Shown piece by piece: positions 52,301-61,658 of a DNA stretch of 64,000 bases; position 1 is the stretch's first letter, and the number at the start of each line of letters is the position of its first letter. The position numbers and the translations under genes are program-made. This DNA is from Acinetobacter bohemicus ANC 3994. Its GTDB lineage: Bacteria; Pseudomonadota; Gammaproteobacteria; Pseudomonadales; Moraxellaceae. The stretch lies in NCBI RefSeq assembly GCF_000367925.1, contig NZ_KB849170.1:62001-126000 (forward strand), given 5' to 3'. Below the pieces are notes generated by a model. The model was not told the origin of the DNA, did not search any database, and saw only the letters and a program-made list of their open reading frames with translations.

Positions 52301-52810
52301 ATGCGTGTTGTTGTCCCAAGCTTATTGGGTTTAGCTTTAATTTGTTCTACGGCATGGGCAATTGAACCTGCTCCTGCTCCGACACCTGTTGTTACTCCTG
52401 CTGTTCAAGCAACGACTGCAACACCATCATCACAGACTTTACCTGCCAATAAACCCGGTATTATGCCTGCGGTTGCCACAGTGAATCCCAATGGTCTACC
52501 GCAAGAAGCGAAGCCTTTAACCGCAGAACAACTGGCAAAAAATAAAGCCTTGCAAGATGCCAATGTGAAGGCTTTAGTTAAAGATCAAGCAACGCGTTTG
52601 CAACAATTGGAAAAAGCCAATTTAGATGCCTTAGCACAAAACCAAGAGCTACAACTGAAAAATGATAGCTTGGCGGTACAAGTCCAAGTTTTACAAAGTG
52701 AACGTAGCGCACAAATGTTTTTATACGGCGCTGCAACCATTGCAGCAGGCGTCTTATTGGGTTTCTTAGTTGCAAGCTATGTGTATACCAAACGTCGTCG
52801 TCAGTGGTAA
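52301..52810 (+). CDS. Exported coiled-coil protein with a C-terminal membrane anchor
   Basis: A 169-residue protein with a signal peptide (VVPSLLGLALICSTAWA), a Pro/Ala/Thr-rich linker (about 22-60), a coiled coil (about 75-135, QLEKANLDALAQNQELQLKND) and a final membrane helix (FLYGAATIAAGVLLGFLVASYVY) ending in KRRRQW. The layout resembles YgiM-type proteins without an SH3 domain. Function is unknown; it is probably cotranscribed with yciB-yciI. Confidence 0.75.
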   Translation: MRVVVPSLLGLALICSTAWAIEPAPAPTPVVTPAVQATTATPSSQTLPANKPGIMPAVATVNPNGLPQEAKPLTAEQLAKNKALQDANVKALVKDQATRLQQLEKANLDALAQNQELQLKNDSLAVQVQVLQSERSAQMFLYGAATIAAGVLLGFLVASYVYTKRRRQW

Positions 52811-52851
52811 ATCATCTCTTTCCATTTTTGTTTTAAAAGGTTGCTTAGGTC

Positions 52852-54765
52852 TTGTCGAGTGCAATTCAAACCGCTGATCTAGATTGGCAATGCATTGATG
52901 GTATGGATGTTCCCGTTTGCAAACAGTTTGGGCAGACATATTTTTCGAGTAATCATGCCTTGCTTGAAGCACGACATGTTTTTCTCAATGGTAATGACTT
53001 AAGCACACGTTTAGCCAAACTAGCGGATTTTGAATATTTCTGCATCGCTGAAACAAGCTTTGGCACAGGGCTAAATGCTTTAGCTTTATGGCAAATGTGG
53101 CAGCAACTGCGCCCGAATAATCATAGCCATCTACACCTCATGAGTGTGGAAAAATACCCGCTGACCAAAGCGGATTTTATTCGTGCTGCAAAGCTCTGGC
53201 CAGAGCTGCAACCTTTAGCGCAACAACTGCTTCAACAATATCCTTTGCCTATTGCGGGCTGTCATCGACTTGATTTCCCAGCAGAACGCTTTTCAATTGA
53301 CTTATGGCTGGGTGATGCAAGTGAAGTTTTCCCTTTCATTGCCAAAACCAAAGCAGTCGATGCATGGTTTCTGAATGGTTTTTCATTTTCATACCATCCC
53401 GATATCTGGCAAAAAAATGTTTTAAGTCAAATCGTCAGACTGTCTGATGATGCAACAACGTTTGCCTCTTGCAGTGTTACCGACATTTTAAGACAAAGTT
53501 TGAATGAGCATGGCATTTCGATTTGTTGCCCAGCAGGTTTTAACCATAAAGATTCAATGCTGAAAGCGATTTGCAATCGTGTAAAATCGGAAAATCAACA
53601 CTTAAACACAGCAACCACCCAAGCACACACCCCATTCAATGCAGCAGGCTCATTTCAACAACGTGAAATTGCGATCATTGGCGCTGGAATAGCAGGTTTA
53701 ACCTGTGCATATGCCTTTGCTAGACGTGGTCATCAAGTAACGATTTACGATCAATCAGCGCCTCTTGCGGGCGCATCGGGTAATCCACTGGCATTGCTCA
53801 ACCCGCGACTCGGACAAATTGAGCAAAGTGCGCAGCATTTAGTCACTTTGGCATGGCAATATGCAATTCCACATTATGAAAAATTTAACGCTTTTCGCCC
53901 CATTCAGGTTAGCCAACTGGCACTCAAAGCTGATGATGATTTACTTGAACTGGCAGCACAATATCCTGAAGACATCTTTGCAACTGAAAAAGAAAATGTC
54001 AGCAATCTTGAAACGATCTATCCAAGCCTTAAACTGTTACGCGCAGGAACGGTTTCCCCTCATCAATTACGTGATCAAATTTTAGAACATGCTTTAATTC
54101 AATTTCAGCACGCAGAAGTTTCCAAATTAACGAAACAATCAAAGCAAAAAGCAAAAATCCAAGTCGTGGACATCAATCAACAGTGTTTGGCTGAGTTTGA
54201 TCATGTAATCGTCTGCGCGGCAATGAATAGCCAAAAACTTTCGCCACAACTGCCGCAACTTAAAGCCAATCGTGGGCAAGTCAGTTGGCTGAATAATGCC
54301 AACCATCCGTTAAAATCGGATCAGGCCTATAGTTACGGTGGCTATTGCATGCAATTAGACCAGCAACATCTGATTTTAGGGGCTTCTTTTTATCCAGATC
54401 GAGAGGATGATGAGGTTCTAGCTGAGGATCATCAACATAACCATGCACTGATTCACAGTGTATTCCCCCATTATGCACAATCCTTAGCCCCAATCGAAAC
54501 TTGGCAAGGTCGTGCATCGGTACGCACGCAAAGTCCTGATTATTTTCCATTGCTTGGGAAAATTCAGCCCGATGCAGAAATTTATACTTTGACCGCTTTA
54601 GGCTCTAAAGGTTTCTTATTTGCACCGCTATGTAGCGAAGTATTGGTGGCGCAAGTTTTAGCGGAAGCTTGTCCACTGACGTCATATTGGGTCGATAAAC
54701 TCAATCCACGACGCTTTATTAAAAAAGTGAAACCGAAAAAACCCTACTATCAAAAACCAACTTAA
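52852..54765 (+). CDS. mnmC: MnmC, bifunctional tRNA mnm5s2U34 biosynthesis protein
   Basis: A 637-residue two-domain enzyme finishing the wobble uridine modification in several tRNAs. The N-terminal SAM methyltransferase (about 1-245) has CIAETSFGTGLNALALWQMW. The C-terminal FAD oxidase (from about 272) has AIIGAGIAGLTCAYAFARRGH and removes the carboxymethyl group first. The start is a TTG at 52852 (MSSAIQTADLDW); no better codon is near. A bidirectional terminator follows. Confidence 0.92.
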   Translation: MSSAIQTADLDWQCIDGMDVPVCKQFGQTYFSSNHALLEARHVFLNGNDLSTRLAKLADFEYFCIAETSFGTGLNALALWQMWQQLRPNNHSHLHLMSVEKYPLTKADFIRAAKLWPELQPLAQQLLQQYPLPIAGCHRLDFPAERFSIDLWLGDASEVFPFIAKTKAVDAWFLNGFSFSYHPDIWQKNVLSQIVRLSDDATTFASCSVTDILRQSLNEHGISICCPAGFNHKDSMLKAICNRVKSENQHLNTATTQAHTPFNAAGSFQQREIAIIGAGIAGLTCAYAFARRGHQVTIYDQSAPLAGASGNPLALLNPRLGQIEQSAQHLVTLAWQYAIPHYEKFNAFRPIQVSQLALKADDDLLELAAQYPEDIFATEKENVSNLETIYPSLKLLRAGTVSPHQLRDQILEHALIQFQHAEVSKLTKQSKQKAKIQVVDINQQCLAEFDHVIVCAAMNSQKLSPQLPQLKANRGQVSWLNNANHPLKSDQAYSYGGYCMQLDQQHLILGASFYPDREDDEVLAEDHQHNHALIHSVFPHYAQSLAPIETWQGRASVRTQSPDYFPLLGKIQPDAEIYTLTALGSKGFLFAPLCSEVLVAQVLAEACPLTSYWVDKLNPRRFIKKVKPKKPYYQKPT

Positions 54766-54832
54766 ATGCCCTTTTAAAAAAGCAAAAAAAAATCCCGCTT
54801 TCAAAAAAAGGGGAATTGATTTTTTTAACCAT

Positions 54833-54858
54833 TAAAAAAGCGCCTTACGGCGCTTTTT
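54833..54858. terminator. Bidirectional terminator between mnmC and the rhodanese gene
   Basis: The stem AGCGCC/GGCGCT with loop TTAC is flanked by A-run and T-run and sits between two convergent genes. Confidence 0.87.
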
Positions 54859-54859
54859 C

Positions 54860-55174
54860 TTAAGCGCCCTGTTCTAAAGGGAAGCCTGCATCACGTGCAG
54901 CACGAGTGCCACCCATCAATACAACATACTCACGTGAGCTGTCTAAGCTATCTAACTTTTCAGCAGCACGTGGTGCTTTACTACCACCACCACATAAAAT
55001 GTAAATGGGCTGATCCGACTCCACTTGAGTTAAGCTTACTGCACCCAAGTCATCAATGGGCTGATTTACAGCACCTTTAACATGACCTTCAGCGAAAGCT
55101 TTTGTATCACGAACATCCCAGATAATTGCATTTTCTGGGAACTCAAATGTTGTAATTTCTTGTTTACGGATCAT
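54860..55174 (-). CDS. Single-domain rhodanese
   Basis: A 104-residue rhodanese fold: WDVRDTKAFAEGHVKGAVNQPIDDLG and an active-site cysteine in YILCGGGSKAPRAAE. The loop CGGGSK is unlike the usual CxxGxR of thiosulfate sulfurtransferases, so the substrate may differ. ATG 55174 has a perfect AAGGAG site; the frame upstream is not needed. Confidence 0.85.
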   Translation of the reverse strand: MIRKQEITTFEFPENAIIWDVRDTKAFAEGHVKGAVNQPIDDLGAVSLTQVESDQPIYILCGGGSKAPRAAEKLDSLDSSREYVVLMGGTRAARDAGFPLEQGA

Positions 55175-55265
55175 TGTGCACTCCTTTGATGTAAACAACA
55201 CTTGGCAAATGAAGAAAACATCCCTAGCATCTCAGATATTCTTTCCCTTTGTAAAGGTCTAAACC

Positions 55266-55754
55266 ATGCCTTCTTTCGATATTGTCTCTGAATTAGAAAT
55301 TTTTGAAGTAAATCATGCCGTTCAAAACACGCAAAAAGAAATTGCGACCCGTTTTGACTTCCGCGGTCAAGACGTTTCTATTGAATTAAGTGAGAAAAAT
55401 AAAGAAATCAAAATCAGTGCCGAAAGTGATTTCCAGTGTGAGCAAGTGTATAGCATGCTGGAAAATCATTTCTTTAAGCGTAAAGTTGACATTCAAGCAC
55501 TGGATCCGCAAAAAATGACCGCTTCAGGTAAAAATGTCATTCAAGTGATTAAACTTAAAGATGGTCTTGACTCAGATACCGCAAAAAAAATTAATAAAGC
55601 CATTAAAGAAAGTGGTGTGAAGGTGCAATCATCTATACAAGGTGACAAAATTCGTGTGACAGATAAAAAACGCGATACTTTGCAACAAACCATGGCGTTC
55701 TTAAAAGAACAGCAATTTGGTGTGCCTTTACAGTTTAATAATTTCAAAGATTAA
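55266..55754 (+). CDS. yajQ: YajQ-family nucleotide-binding protein
   Basis: A 162-residue YajQ/UPF0234 protein with the typical PSFDIVSELEIFEVNHAVQN start and TRFDFRGQ motif, and tandem ferredoxin-like domains. In some bacteria members bind cyclic di-GMP and control transcription. No operon partner is evident. Confidence 0.93.
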   Translation: MPSFDIVSELEIFEVNHAVQNTQKEIATRFDFRGQDVSIELSEKNKEIKISAESDFQCEQVYSMLENHFFKRKVDIQALDPQKMTASGKNVIQVIKLKDGLDSDTAKKINKAIKESGVKVQSSIQGDKIRVTDKKRDTLQQTMAFLKEQQFGVPLQFNNFKD

Positions 55755-55786
55755 TGCATTGATGCAATAAAAATTCGAGGAACTTC

Positions 55787-56287
55787 ATGACAGCGACCAA
55801 TCGTTTATCAAAACTGGTGAAAGCAACCGCTAAATTACCCAAAGGAATCCGCAGTACGCTGTGGAGCAAAGCGTTTGGTCGTATCGTACCGATGGTGGGG
55901 AGCGCAAATATTCGCTACCTCGAAGTGAGCCACGACAAAGTCGTGGTGAAAATCGAAAACCATCGCGCAATGCAAAACCATATTGGACAAGTTCATGCCT
56001 GTGCTATGGCACTGATTGCGGAAACAGCAACAGGTTTTGTGACTGGAATGAATGTTCCTGACTCTTGTATTGTGTTAATCAAAAGTTTAAAAGTCGATTT
56101 TAAACGCCCATCTAAAGGCGCAATGACCGCAGTCGCAACCTTAACGGATGAACAGCAAAAGTTAATGCAAACCTCTGAAAAAGGTGAAACCCTCGTTTCT
56201 GTGGTCGTAACAGATGAAAGCAATGAAGAACCGATTCAATGTGAAATGCTTTGGGCTTGGGTGGCTAAATCACAATTAAAAAAATGA
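55787..56287 (+). CDS. DUF4442 hotdog-fold putative thioesterase
   Basis: A 166-residue protein of the DUF4442 (PaaI-like hotdog) family. It starts KATAKLPKGIRSTLWSKAFGRIVP, has the IGQVHACAMALIAETATGFVTG helix and SLKVDFKRPSKGAMTAVATL strands. It follows yajQ by 32 bases with a GAGGAAC ribosome site. The acyl substrate is unknown. Confidence 0.85.
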   Translation: MTATNRLSKLVKATAKLPKGIRSTLWSKAFGRIVPMVGSANIRYLEVSHDKVVVKIENHRAMQNHIGQVHACAMALIAETATGFVTGMNVPDSCIVLIKSLKVDFKRPSKGAMTAVATLTDEQQKLMQTSEKGETLVSVVVTDESNEEPIQCEMLWAWVAKSQLKK

Positions 56288-56307
56288 TTGGTTCAAAATC
56301 AATCGAT

Positions 56308-56337
56308 AAAAAAGCCCAATCATGATTGGGCTTTTTT
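56308..56337. terminator. Bidirectional terminator between convergent thioesterase genes
   Basis: A perfect 30-base palindrome AAAAAAGCCCAATCA/TGATTGGGCTTTTTT sits between a plus-strand and a minus-strand gene. Confidence 0.9.
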
Positions 56338-56369
56338 ATGGCTAAACGACTGCGGCTAAGTTACTTTGC

Positions 56370-56807
56370 TCACTGAGATGCTAAATATTTTTGTTTTACA
56401 TCCTCTGGAATTTGGCGCTTACCACCTTTCACATCGACTGCAACAAAAGTAAATACCCCTTCCGTCACACGAATCGGCTCACGTGAGCTGTCATGGCTAT
56501 CCCACACTTCAATTTGCATTTGAATGGAGGTATTGCCCACTTTTAAAATTTTGGTGTAACAACTGATCACATCGCCGACTTTGACAGGAACCAAAAAAGT
56601 CATTTGATTAATCGAAATTGTTGCGCAACGTCCTTTACTAAAACGCTCTGCATGAATTGCACCGGCCAAGTCCATTTGTGAAACAATCCACCCACCAAAG
56701 ACATCGCCACTCCAGTTGGTATCTGCTGGCATCGCAATCGTTTGCAGGGAGAGCGTTCCCTCTGGTTTTACATGAATATCTGACACATTAGCTTCCTGTT
56801 TTGGCAT
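56370..56807 (-). CDS. YciA-type acyl-CoA thioesterase
   Basis: A 145-residue hotdog thioesterase with the YciA pattern: TIAMPADTNWSGDVFGGWIVSQMDLAGAIHA, where the Asp of NWSGDVFGGW-type segments is catalytic, then ISINQMTFLVPVKVGD. It hydrolyses acyl-CoA. It overlaps trxC by 20 bases in the same direction, forming a trxC-thioesterase pair. Confidence 0.88.
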   Translation of the reverse strand: MPKQEANVSDIHVKPEGTLSLQTIAMPADTNWSGDVFGGWIVSQMDLAGAIHAERFSKGRCATISINQMTFLVPVKVGDVISCYTKILKVGNTSIQMQIEVWDSHDSSREPIRVTEGVFTFVAVDVKGGKRQIPEDVKQKYLASQ

Positions 56808-57225
56808 TTAAGTGTTGATCTAGCCACTGTTGTAGCTCTGTAGATCGTAACGCACCACTTATTCTAGCAATTTCATGGGTTTTATTCATTAAAACTAAGG
56901 TGGGAATACTGCGCACATTAAACGCACTACTGAGTCGAGGGGATTCTTCAGTGTTGATTTTCGCAAAGATCACTTTGGGATTTTGTGCAGCCACTTGTGC
57001 AAAATGCGGTGCCATCATCTTACAAGGACCACACCATTCTGCCCATAAATCAATAAAAACAGGCAAGTCGCTATTGGCGATGAAATGACTAAAATTTTGC
57101 TCATTTAACTCAATCGGTGCCAACGGAATAAGGGCTTGATGACATTGACCACAGCTTGGATTTACTTCTAGTTTATCTTCAGGCACTCGGTTTTTTGCAC
57201 TACACGAAGGACAGACAATAATCAT
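56788..57225 (-). CDS. trxC: TrxC, thioredoxin 2
   Basis: A 145-residue thioredoxin. The extra N-terminal zinc region (CPSC at 6-9 and CGQC near 30) marks the TrxC type, followed by the thioredoxin fold with active site WAEWCGPCKMMAPHF. It reduces disulfides in the cytoplasm and is often induced by oxidative stress. It lies directly after the hydrolase gene (adjacent bases 57225/57226). Confidence 0.92.
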   Translation of the reverse strand: MIIVCPSCSAKNRVPEDKLEVNPSCGQCHQALIPLAPIELNEQNFSHFIANSDLPVFIDLWAEWCGPCKMMAPHFAQVAAQNPKVIFAKINTEESPRLSSAFNVRSIPTLVLMNKTHEIARISGALRSTELQQWLDQHLNAKTGS

Positions 57226-58122
57226 TTAATTCACTCCAATATGTTGATGTAAAAATTCTAATTGGGTTGAGATCGCTTTTTCAAACCATTGACCATGATA
57301 AATATCAAAATGTTGCATATCCCACTCATGATATTGCACAAAAGGCGCAATATTGGTTGCTGTCTCACGACTAGACTCAATTGGAATCAAGCTATCTTGT
57401 TTCGAAGCAATAAAAAGTACAGGCACACTAATATTACGGGCATCCTGAATCGGACGATAGCGAATTAAATTGAAAAAGACCCGCGCTGGAATCTCGCCAC
57501 TCCAAAAATAATCTGGATTAACAATCGATAAATACCCATCATAACTGTCTGCTGTCGGCATAAAACATAAGCCATTTTTATCCACCACAGGTAAAGTTTT
57601 TGGAGACATGCCGACTTTCGCCCCCATATAATCCTGACTGGATATTTTTAATGCTTTTGGCAGTTGCTGTAAAGAATAAAGCTTGGCACTTTCGGTCCCA
57701 TCGACAAAAGGCACTTGAACCATAATCGCTTGAACATTTTTCAATTCCGCAGCCAAATTCAAAGCATAGCCCCCACTTAACGAGGTTCCCCAAAGTACGA
57801 TACGTCGGGTATCAATCGATTTTCGTTCTAAAATATGTGCAATCATGGTTCGCCAATCTTCTAATTGCGATGTCAGCGATACCAATTCTCGTGGACGACC
57901 TGTACTCCCCCCCCAATAACGATAATCAAACAGCACCACGGCATAACCTGCTTGAGCAAAACGCTTGGCATATTGAACCAATTTAAACTGGCGTAAAGCA
58001 GCTAAACCATGTGCCATAATAATGACAGCGGGCTTATTTTCAGTTTTTGGACGATAAAAATCTGCAGCAATCACTTCTTGCCCACTTTTTACATACAGCG
58101 GTTCAACTGTATAGGAATGCAT
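57226..58122 (-). CDS. Alpha/beta hydrolase
   Basis: A 298-residue alpha/beta hydrolase. The oxyanion region MAHGLAALRQFK, the nucleophile elbow WGTSLSGGYAL (Ser of GTSLSG), the acid in FIASKQDSLIP and a final His in EWDMQHFDIYHG form the catalytic set. It resembles peptidase S9/X-Pro-type and dienelactone-like hydrolases; the substrate is unknown. It is divergent from the sulfurtransferase operon with a strong palindrome between them. Confidence 0.85.
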   Translation of the reverse strand: MHSYTVEPLYVKSGQEVIAADFYRPKTENKPAVIIMAHGLAALRQFKLVQYAKRFAQAGYAVVLFDYRYWGGSTGRPRELVSLTSQLEDWRTMIAHILERKSIDTRRIVLWGTSLSGGYALNLAAELKNVQAIMVQVPFVDGTESAKLYSLQQLPKALKISSQDYMGAKVGMSPKTLPVVDKNGLCFMPTADSYDGYLSIVNPDYFWSGEIPARVFFNLIRYRPIQDARNISVPVLFIASKQDSLIPIESSRETATNIAPFVQYHEWDMQHFDIYHGQWFEKAISTQLEFLHQHIGVN

Positions 58123-58175
58123 ACGCGCTCCATTGCTTTATTTTATGGTTGTAATCGTTTATAAAAAATTTTAAC

Positions 58176-58197
58176 AGCTTAAACTCGAGTTTAAGCT
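58176..58197. promoter_or_regulatory. 22-bp perfect palindrome in a divergent promoter region
   Basis: AGCTTAAACTCGAGTTTAAGCT is perfectly symmetric around the XhoI-like CTCGAG and lies between the alpha/beta hydrolase (leftward) and the sulfurtransferase pair (rightward). Its size and position suit a dimeric repressor site (for example TetR type) acting on both. Confidence 0.6.
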
Positions 58198-58247
58198 TAA
58201 TGCTATCATAAAGCATAAATCTATTTAGCGAATTATGGAGTGACAGA

Positions 58248-58583
58248 ATGAGTGAAAATGTCGGCTTTGCAGGTCAAATTAGCCCAGCACACGTAGCACA
58301 AGTTGTTGAGAAAGGTTTTAAATCGATTATTAACAATCGTCCAGATATGGAAGGTGGTCCAGAACAACCGACCAGTGCTCAAATTGAAGAGTCTGCACGC
58401 AATGCGGGTTTAGATTATGTCTATCAACCTGTTGTTGCTGGTCAAATTACTGAAGTTGATGTACGTACATTTGCCAATCATTTTAATGAACTTCCTAAAC
58501 CTATCCTGATGTTCTGCCGTACAGGTAACCGTTCAAATAATTTATACCAGCTTGCCAAACAAATGGATTTATTAGATGACTAA
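58248..58583 (+). CDS. TIGR01244-family sulfurtransferase-like protein, cytoplasmic copy
   Basis: A 111-residue protein of the DUF442/TIGR01244 (Blh-like) family: FAGQISPAHVAQVVEKGFKSIINNRPDMEG, then the active loop FCRTGNRSNN with catalytic Cys, a rhodanese-like CxxGxR in a phosphatase-like fold. It has no signal peptide. ATG 58248 has a GGAGTG site. It overlaps the next gene by 8 bases (ATGACTAA). In other bacteria relatives help detoxify sulfide; here this is inferred. Confidence 0.85.
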   Translation: MSENVGFAGQISPAHVAQVVEKGFKSIINNRPDMEGGPEQPTSAQIEESARNAGLDYVYQPVVAGQITEVDVRTFANHFNELPKPILMFCRTGNRSNNLYQLAKQMDLLDD

Positions 58584-59001
58584 ACGCGTTTTATTAACGC
58601 TTTTATATTGCTTGTGTTTGACCTGCTCAACTGATTTATTTGCTCAAAATGATATTTTAAGTAAAACTTTAAATGCACAAGTCAGTGTTGCGGGTCAAAT
58701 GACAACAGATAAATTCCAACAACTGATCCAAGCTGGTTTTAAATCGGTGATTGTCAACCGCCCTGATCAGGAACAAGGCAATACTGTTTCAGTGGCTCAG
58801 TTACGCCAAATTGCTGAACAGTCACAAGTCAGTGTGATTTACCAACCTATACTAAGCGGTAAAATTTCTCAAACAGACGTGACTGAATTTGCAAAATATT
58901 ATAATGAGCTACCAAAACCAATCCTGATGGTCTGCCGCAGTGGTTCTCGCTCGAGCATATTATTTAATCAGGCTAAATCTCAAGGCTTGCTCAATGAATA
59001 A
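58576..59001 (+). CDS. TIGR01244-family sulfurtransferase-like protein, exported copy
   Basis: A 141-residue paralogue of the preceding protein with an added signal peptide (VLLTLLYCLCLTCSTDLFA). The conserved parts VAGQMTTDKFQQLIQAGFKSVIVNRPDQEQ and VCRSGSRSS are present, so the active loop is intact. It would act in the periplasm. It overlaps the upstream gene by 8 bases and the lipoprotein gene by 8 (ATGAATAA). Confidence 0.83.
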   Translation: MTKRVLLTLLYCLCLTCSTDLFAQNDILSKTLNAQVSVAGQMTTDKFQQLIQAGFKSVIVNRPDQEQGNTVSVAQLRQIAEQSQVSVIYQPILSGKISQTDVTEFAKYYNELPKPILMVCRSGSRSSILFNQAKSQGLLNE

Positions 59002-59098
59002 AATTTTAATTGTCTTTTTATGTATGCTCACAATCAGCGGTTGTAGTTCTATGAATGTTAGACCTACAGTTGGCGTGAGTGTGGGGACTTCAATTTAA
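58994..59098 (+). CDS. Very small lipoprotein (34 aa)
   Basis: ATG 58994 opens 34 codons: MNKILIVFLCMLTISGC is a complete lipoprotein signal with an ISGC lipobox, leaving only about 18 mature residues (CSSMNVRPTVGVSVGTSI). It overlaps the exported sulfurtransferase gene by 8 bases, the same length as the preceding overlap. A terminator follows. Function unknown. Confidence 0.65.
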   Translation: MNKILIVFLCMLTISGCSSMNVRPTVGVSVGTSI

Positions 59099-59113
59099 AA
59101 CATTTACCGTCAT

Positions 59114-59143
59114 AAAAAACAGCGCCGAAGCGCTGTTTTTTTT
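59114..59143. terminator. Terminator after the sulfurtransferase operon
   Basis: ACAGCGC/GCGCTGT stem with loop CGAA, A-run before and eight Ts after. Confidence 0.9.
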
Positions 59144-59195
59144 ATTGCATAATTTTCGGCTAGATTTGAAAAATCATCTAGATTTTTTAGAAACC

Positions 59196-61412
59196 TTATT
59201 TGATATCAAGCCATGATGTAACTGTCTTACCGGCAGGTACACTCGAAATAATTTTAACATCATCCCCTTGAGTACATCCCTTAAGTCGAACTGTATAATC
59301 AACAACCTCATTTCCAATATCTTGGAATGAAGCTGGAGTAAATAACTTCATTGTATTCGGAACAGTTAAGTTCCCTTCTCTAATTTCAGCTTCACAAGAT
59401 AAATTTTTATAAGTTATTTCAGGAGTTCCTGTAACAGTTGATGCAATACCACCTTTGCTTCCTGTGCCATTTGCATCAATTACCACAGCATAATCAATAC
59501 TATTAATCGTTACAATTAAAGTAGTATTCGGTTCTGCTCCTGAAACTTTCAAGATTTGTTTAGTTGAATCTGCAGTATCGACTTGAAGCTTTGCTTTTGG
59601 CTGAAAATCAGTGTTATCTTTTACTGCTACAGAAATAGTCGTGCCAGAAGGCATTGGTACAGTTTTTTGATTATTTCCAAAGACTTGGAAACTAAAGTTA
59701 CCATTACCATTTGAAATTTTCCCATTCCCCTCAAAACCGCTATTCCAAACAAATGTTGGAGTGTCATGTGCAAATGAAAACAGTAATTGTTGACGAAGGA
59801 CAGCACTCAATCCATTATTGCAAGTATTCGGTACATTTGGCTGTACAATACTGGAAGCAGCACAGCTCAGAACACCCGTGGCTTTTTCATAGATAAACTC
59901 ACCAACATTGAAAATATTATCTTCATTATCATCACGGAAGAAATCACCAATATTATCTATTAGTTGATCTATTCCTGCTGTATACAGATTATCTTTATCA
60001 TTGTCTTTATAATCTTTATCACCTTCAACATAAGCTAAAACGCTGACCCTATTATTAAGAGGTCTTGGACTTTGAGTCGTTAAGGTAACCGAACACACAC
60101 CATTTTTATCTGTCGCGCAATGAGGATCAACCTTACCACCTTCAGATACAAAACTAATTACAGTACCTGTAGGTACAGCGTTCCCAACACGATCGCGCAA
60201 ACGTGCTGTAATAACTGCTGTATCACCATCAATATCTGTTCTTAATGATTGTTTAGATACAGATAGACTCACACCATTTTGAGTCACACGGCCTGTCGAA
60301 ATTTTCACATTCTTAGATAAAGCAGATACATTCAGAGCTGAGACAAGAGTCGCTTTAATCTCAACAGGCCCTGGTAAACTGCCAGGGTATAAATTAACAA
60401 CAACTTTACCATTAGAATCACTTTTTACGATTCTTGGATCACGGTTACCTAAAGAAATAAAGTTTAAATCTGGTGGAGCATCAGTCAACTCGATGCGAAC
60501 TTCTTTATCCTTTGCAGGCGTACCATTCGCATAAAGTGTAAATTCAATTTGTCCTGAAGCAGCGGACCCACTGTTTCTGATTCCCAAATCAATAGCAGAA
60601 GTTGTTGTATATACTAAAGAATCTGCCTTAATAGCTGCAATATTTACAGTAACAGGCACAGTTGATGCACCATTAGTGGCTGCAGTAATTACTGCTTGCC
60701 CCTCACAAAGCTCACCATTTGCTGCTATTGCTTTATAAGAAGTAATGACATCGCCTTGATTAGACGATATAACAGTAGCTGGCTCAAATGTACCGCAACT
60801 GGCAGAGAAATTTACAGCAACATTATTTTGATTAGCACCACTCTGGTTTTTTGTTTTTAACGTAATATTAGTAGAACCACCAGACTCAAGCGCTGTATTC
60901 GCAACACTTAAGTTTGCTAATGTAATATTGAGTGATTGCAATGAAAATGATGCTTCTTTTGCCGCAACAGTCTTACCATTATAATCGGCATTAGCTGAAA
61001 TTTTATAAGCACCGTTTGTATTATTATTTTCTGGAGTAACAGAAATACTAGCTTCACCATCAGCATTGGTTAAAACAGCGCCATTAGAACTGCCAAAAAT
61101 GACACCACCTGTAGCGGTAAAAGTCACTAATGCGCCACTGATACCATGACCAGATTGATCAGTAACTTTTACTTTTGCTGTTACACCTTCCGATGTAATT
61201 ATTTGAGTAACATTTCCATTTAAATCATTTAATTGAATAGTAGTAATATTAACGGATTTTACTTCTTCGCCAGTGCTAGGATTCGTAGAAGAAGAATTGC
61301 CAGAACTAGAACCTTGGTTATAATAACCGTCACTGCCACCACCACCACAACTCGCCAACAAAACCGCTAAAGAAACTGCTGATAATTTTAAACCTAATTG
61401 TTTTTTGTCCAT
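59196..61412 (-). CDS. Large lipoprotein with bacterial Ig-like (Big1/invasin) domains
   Basis: A 738-residue lipoprotein (start MDKKQLG at 61412; lipobox LLASC followed by GGGGSDG). A Ser/Gly/Asn-rich linker of about 35 residues precedes several invasin-type Ig repeats of about 95 residues each (for example ITTIQLNDLNGNVTQIITSEGVTAKVKVTDQSGHGISGALVTFTA is the first, then ITLANLSVANTALESGGSTNITLKTKNQSG). Later parts have four cysteines and a calcium-like DGDTAV/DNDKDNL pattern. It is probably a surface-exposed adhesin. The first 650 or so bases upstream hold no gene except a decayed fragment. Confidence 0.8.
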   Translation of the reverse strand: MDKKQLGLKLSAVSLAVLLASCGGGGSDGYYNQGSSSGNSSSTNPSTGEEVKSVNITTIQLNDLNGNVTQIITSEGVTAKVKVTDQSGHGISGALVTFTATGGVIFGSSNGAVLTNADGEASISVTPENNNTNGAYKISANADYNGKTVAAKEASFSLQSLNITLANLSVANTALESGGSTNITLKTKNQSGANQNNVAVNFSASCGTFEPATVISSNQGDVITSYKAIAANGELCEGQAVITAATNGASTVPVTVNIAAIKADSLVYTTTSAIDLGIRNSGSAASGQIEFTLYANGTPAKDKEVRIELTDAPPDLNFISLGNRDPRIVKSDSNGKVVVNLYPGSLPGPVEIKATLVSALNVSALSKNVKISTGRVTQNGVSLSVSKQSLRTDIDGDTAVITARLRDRVGNAVPTGTVISFVSEGGKVDPHCATDKNGVCSVTLTTQSPRPLNNRVSVLAYVEGDKDYKDNDKDNLYTAGIDQLIDNIGDFFRDDNEDNIFNVGEFIYEKATGVLSCAASSIVQPNVPNTCNNGLSAVLRQQLLFSFAHDTPTFVWNSGFEGNGKISNGNGNFSFQVFGNNQKTVPMPSGTTISVAVKDNTDFQPKAKLQVDTADSTKQILKVSGAEPNTTLIVTINSIDYAVVIDANGTGSKGGIASTVTGTPEITYKNLSCEAEIREGNLTVPNTMKLFTPASFQDIGNEVVDYTVRLKGCTQGDDVKIISSVPAGKTVTSWLDIK

Positions 61413-61658
61413 GGAAATCCCCAAAACCCTCATTAACTATTCGAGTGCGTTATAAATATTTATTGGGGGATATGTAAACATAGTTGCTGCTTTATGTAAA
61501 TAAAAGCATTAAAAATGTTTAATAATGTTAGTTTAATTAGAAATTAGGAAGAATAAATATGTACAACATTATTATCAGCACGTAGATATACAGATATCTC
61601 AGTAGATAGAGAAATCCTAAAAAAGACTCAAAATATTTTTATTTTTAAGGAAAGTTCA

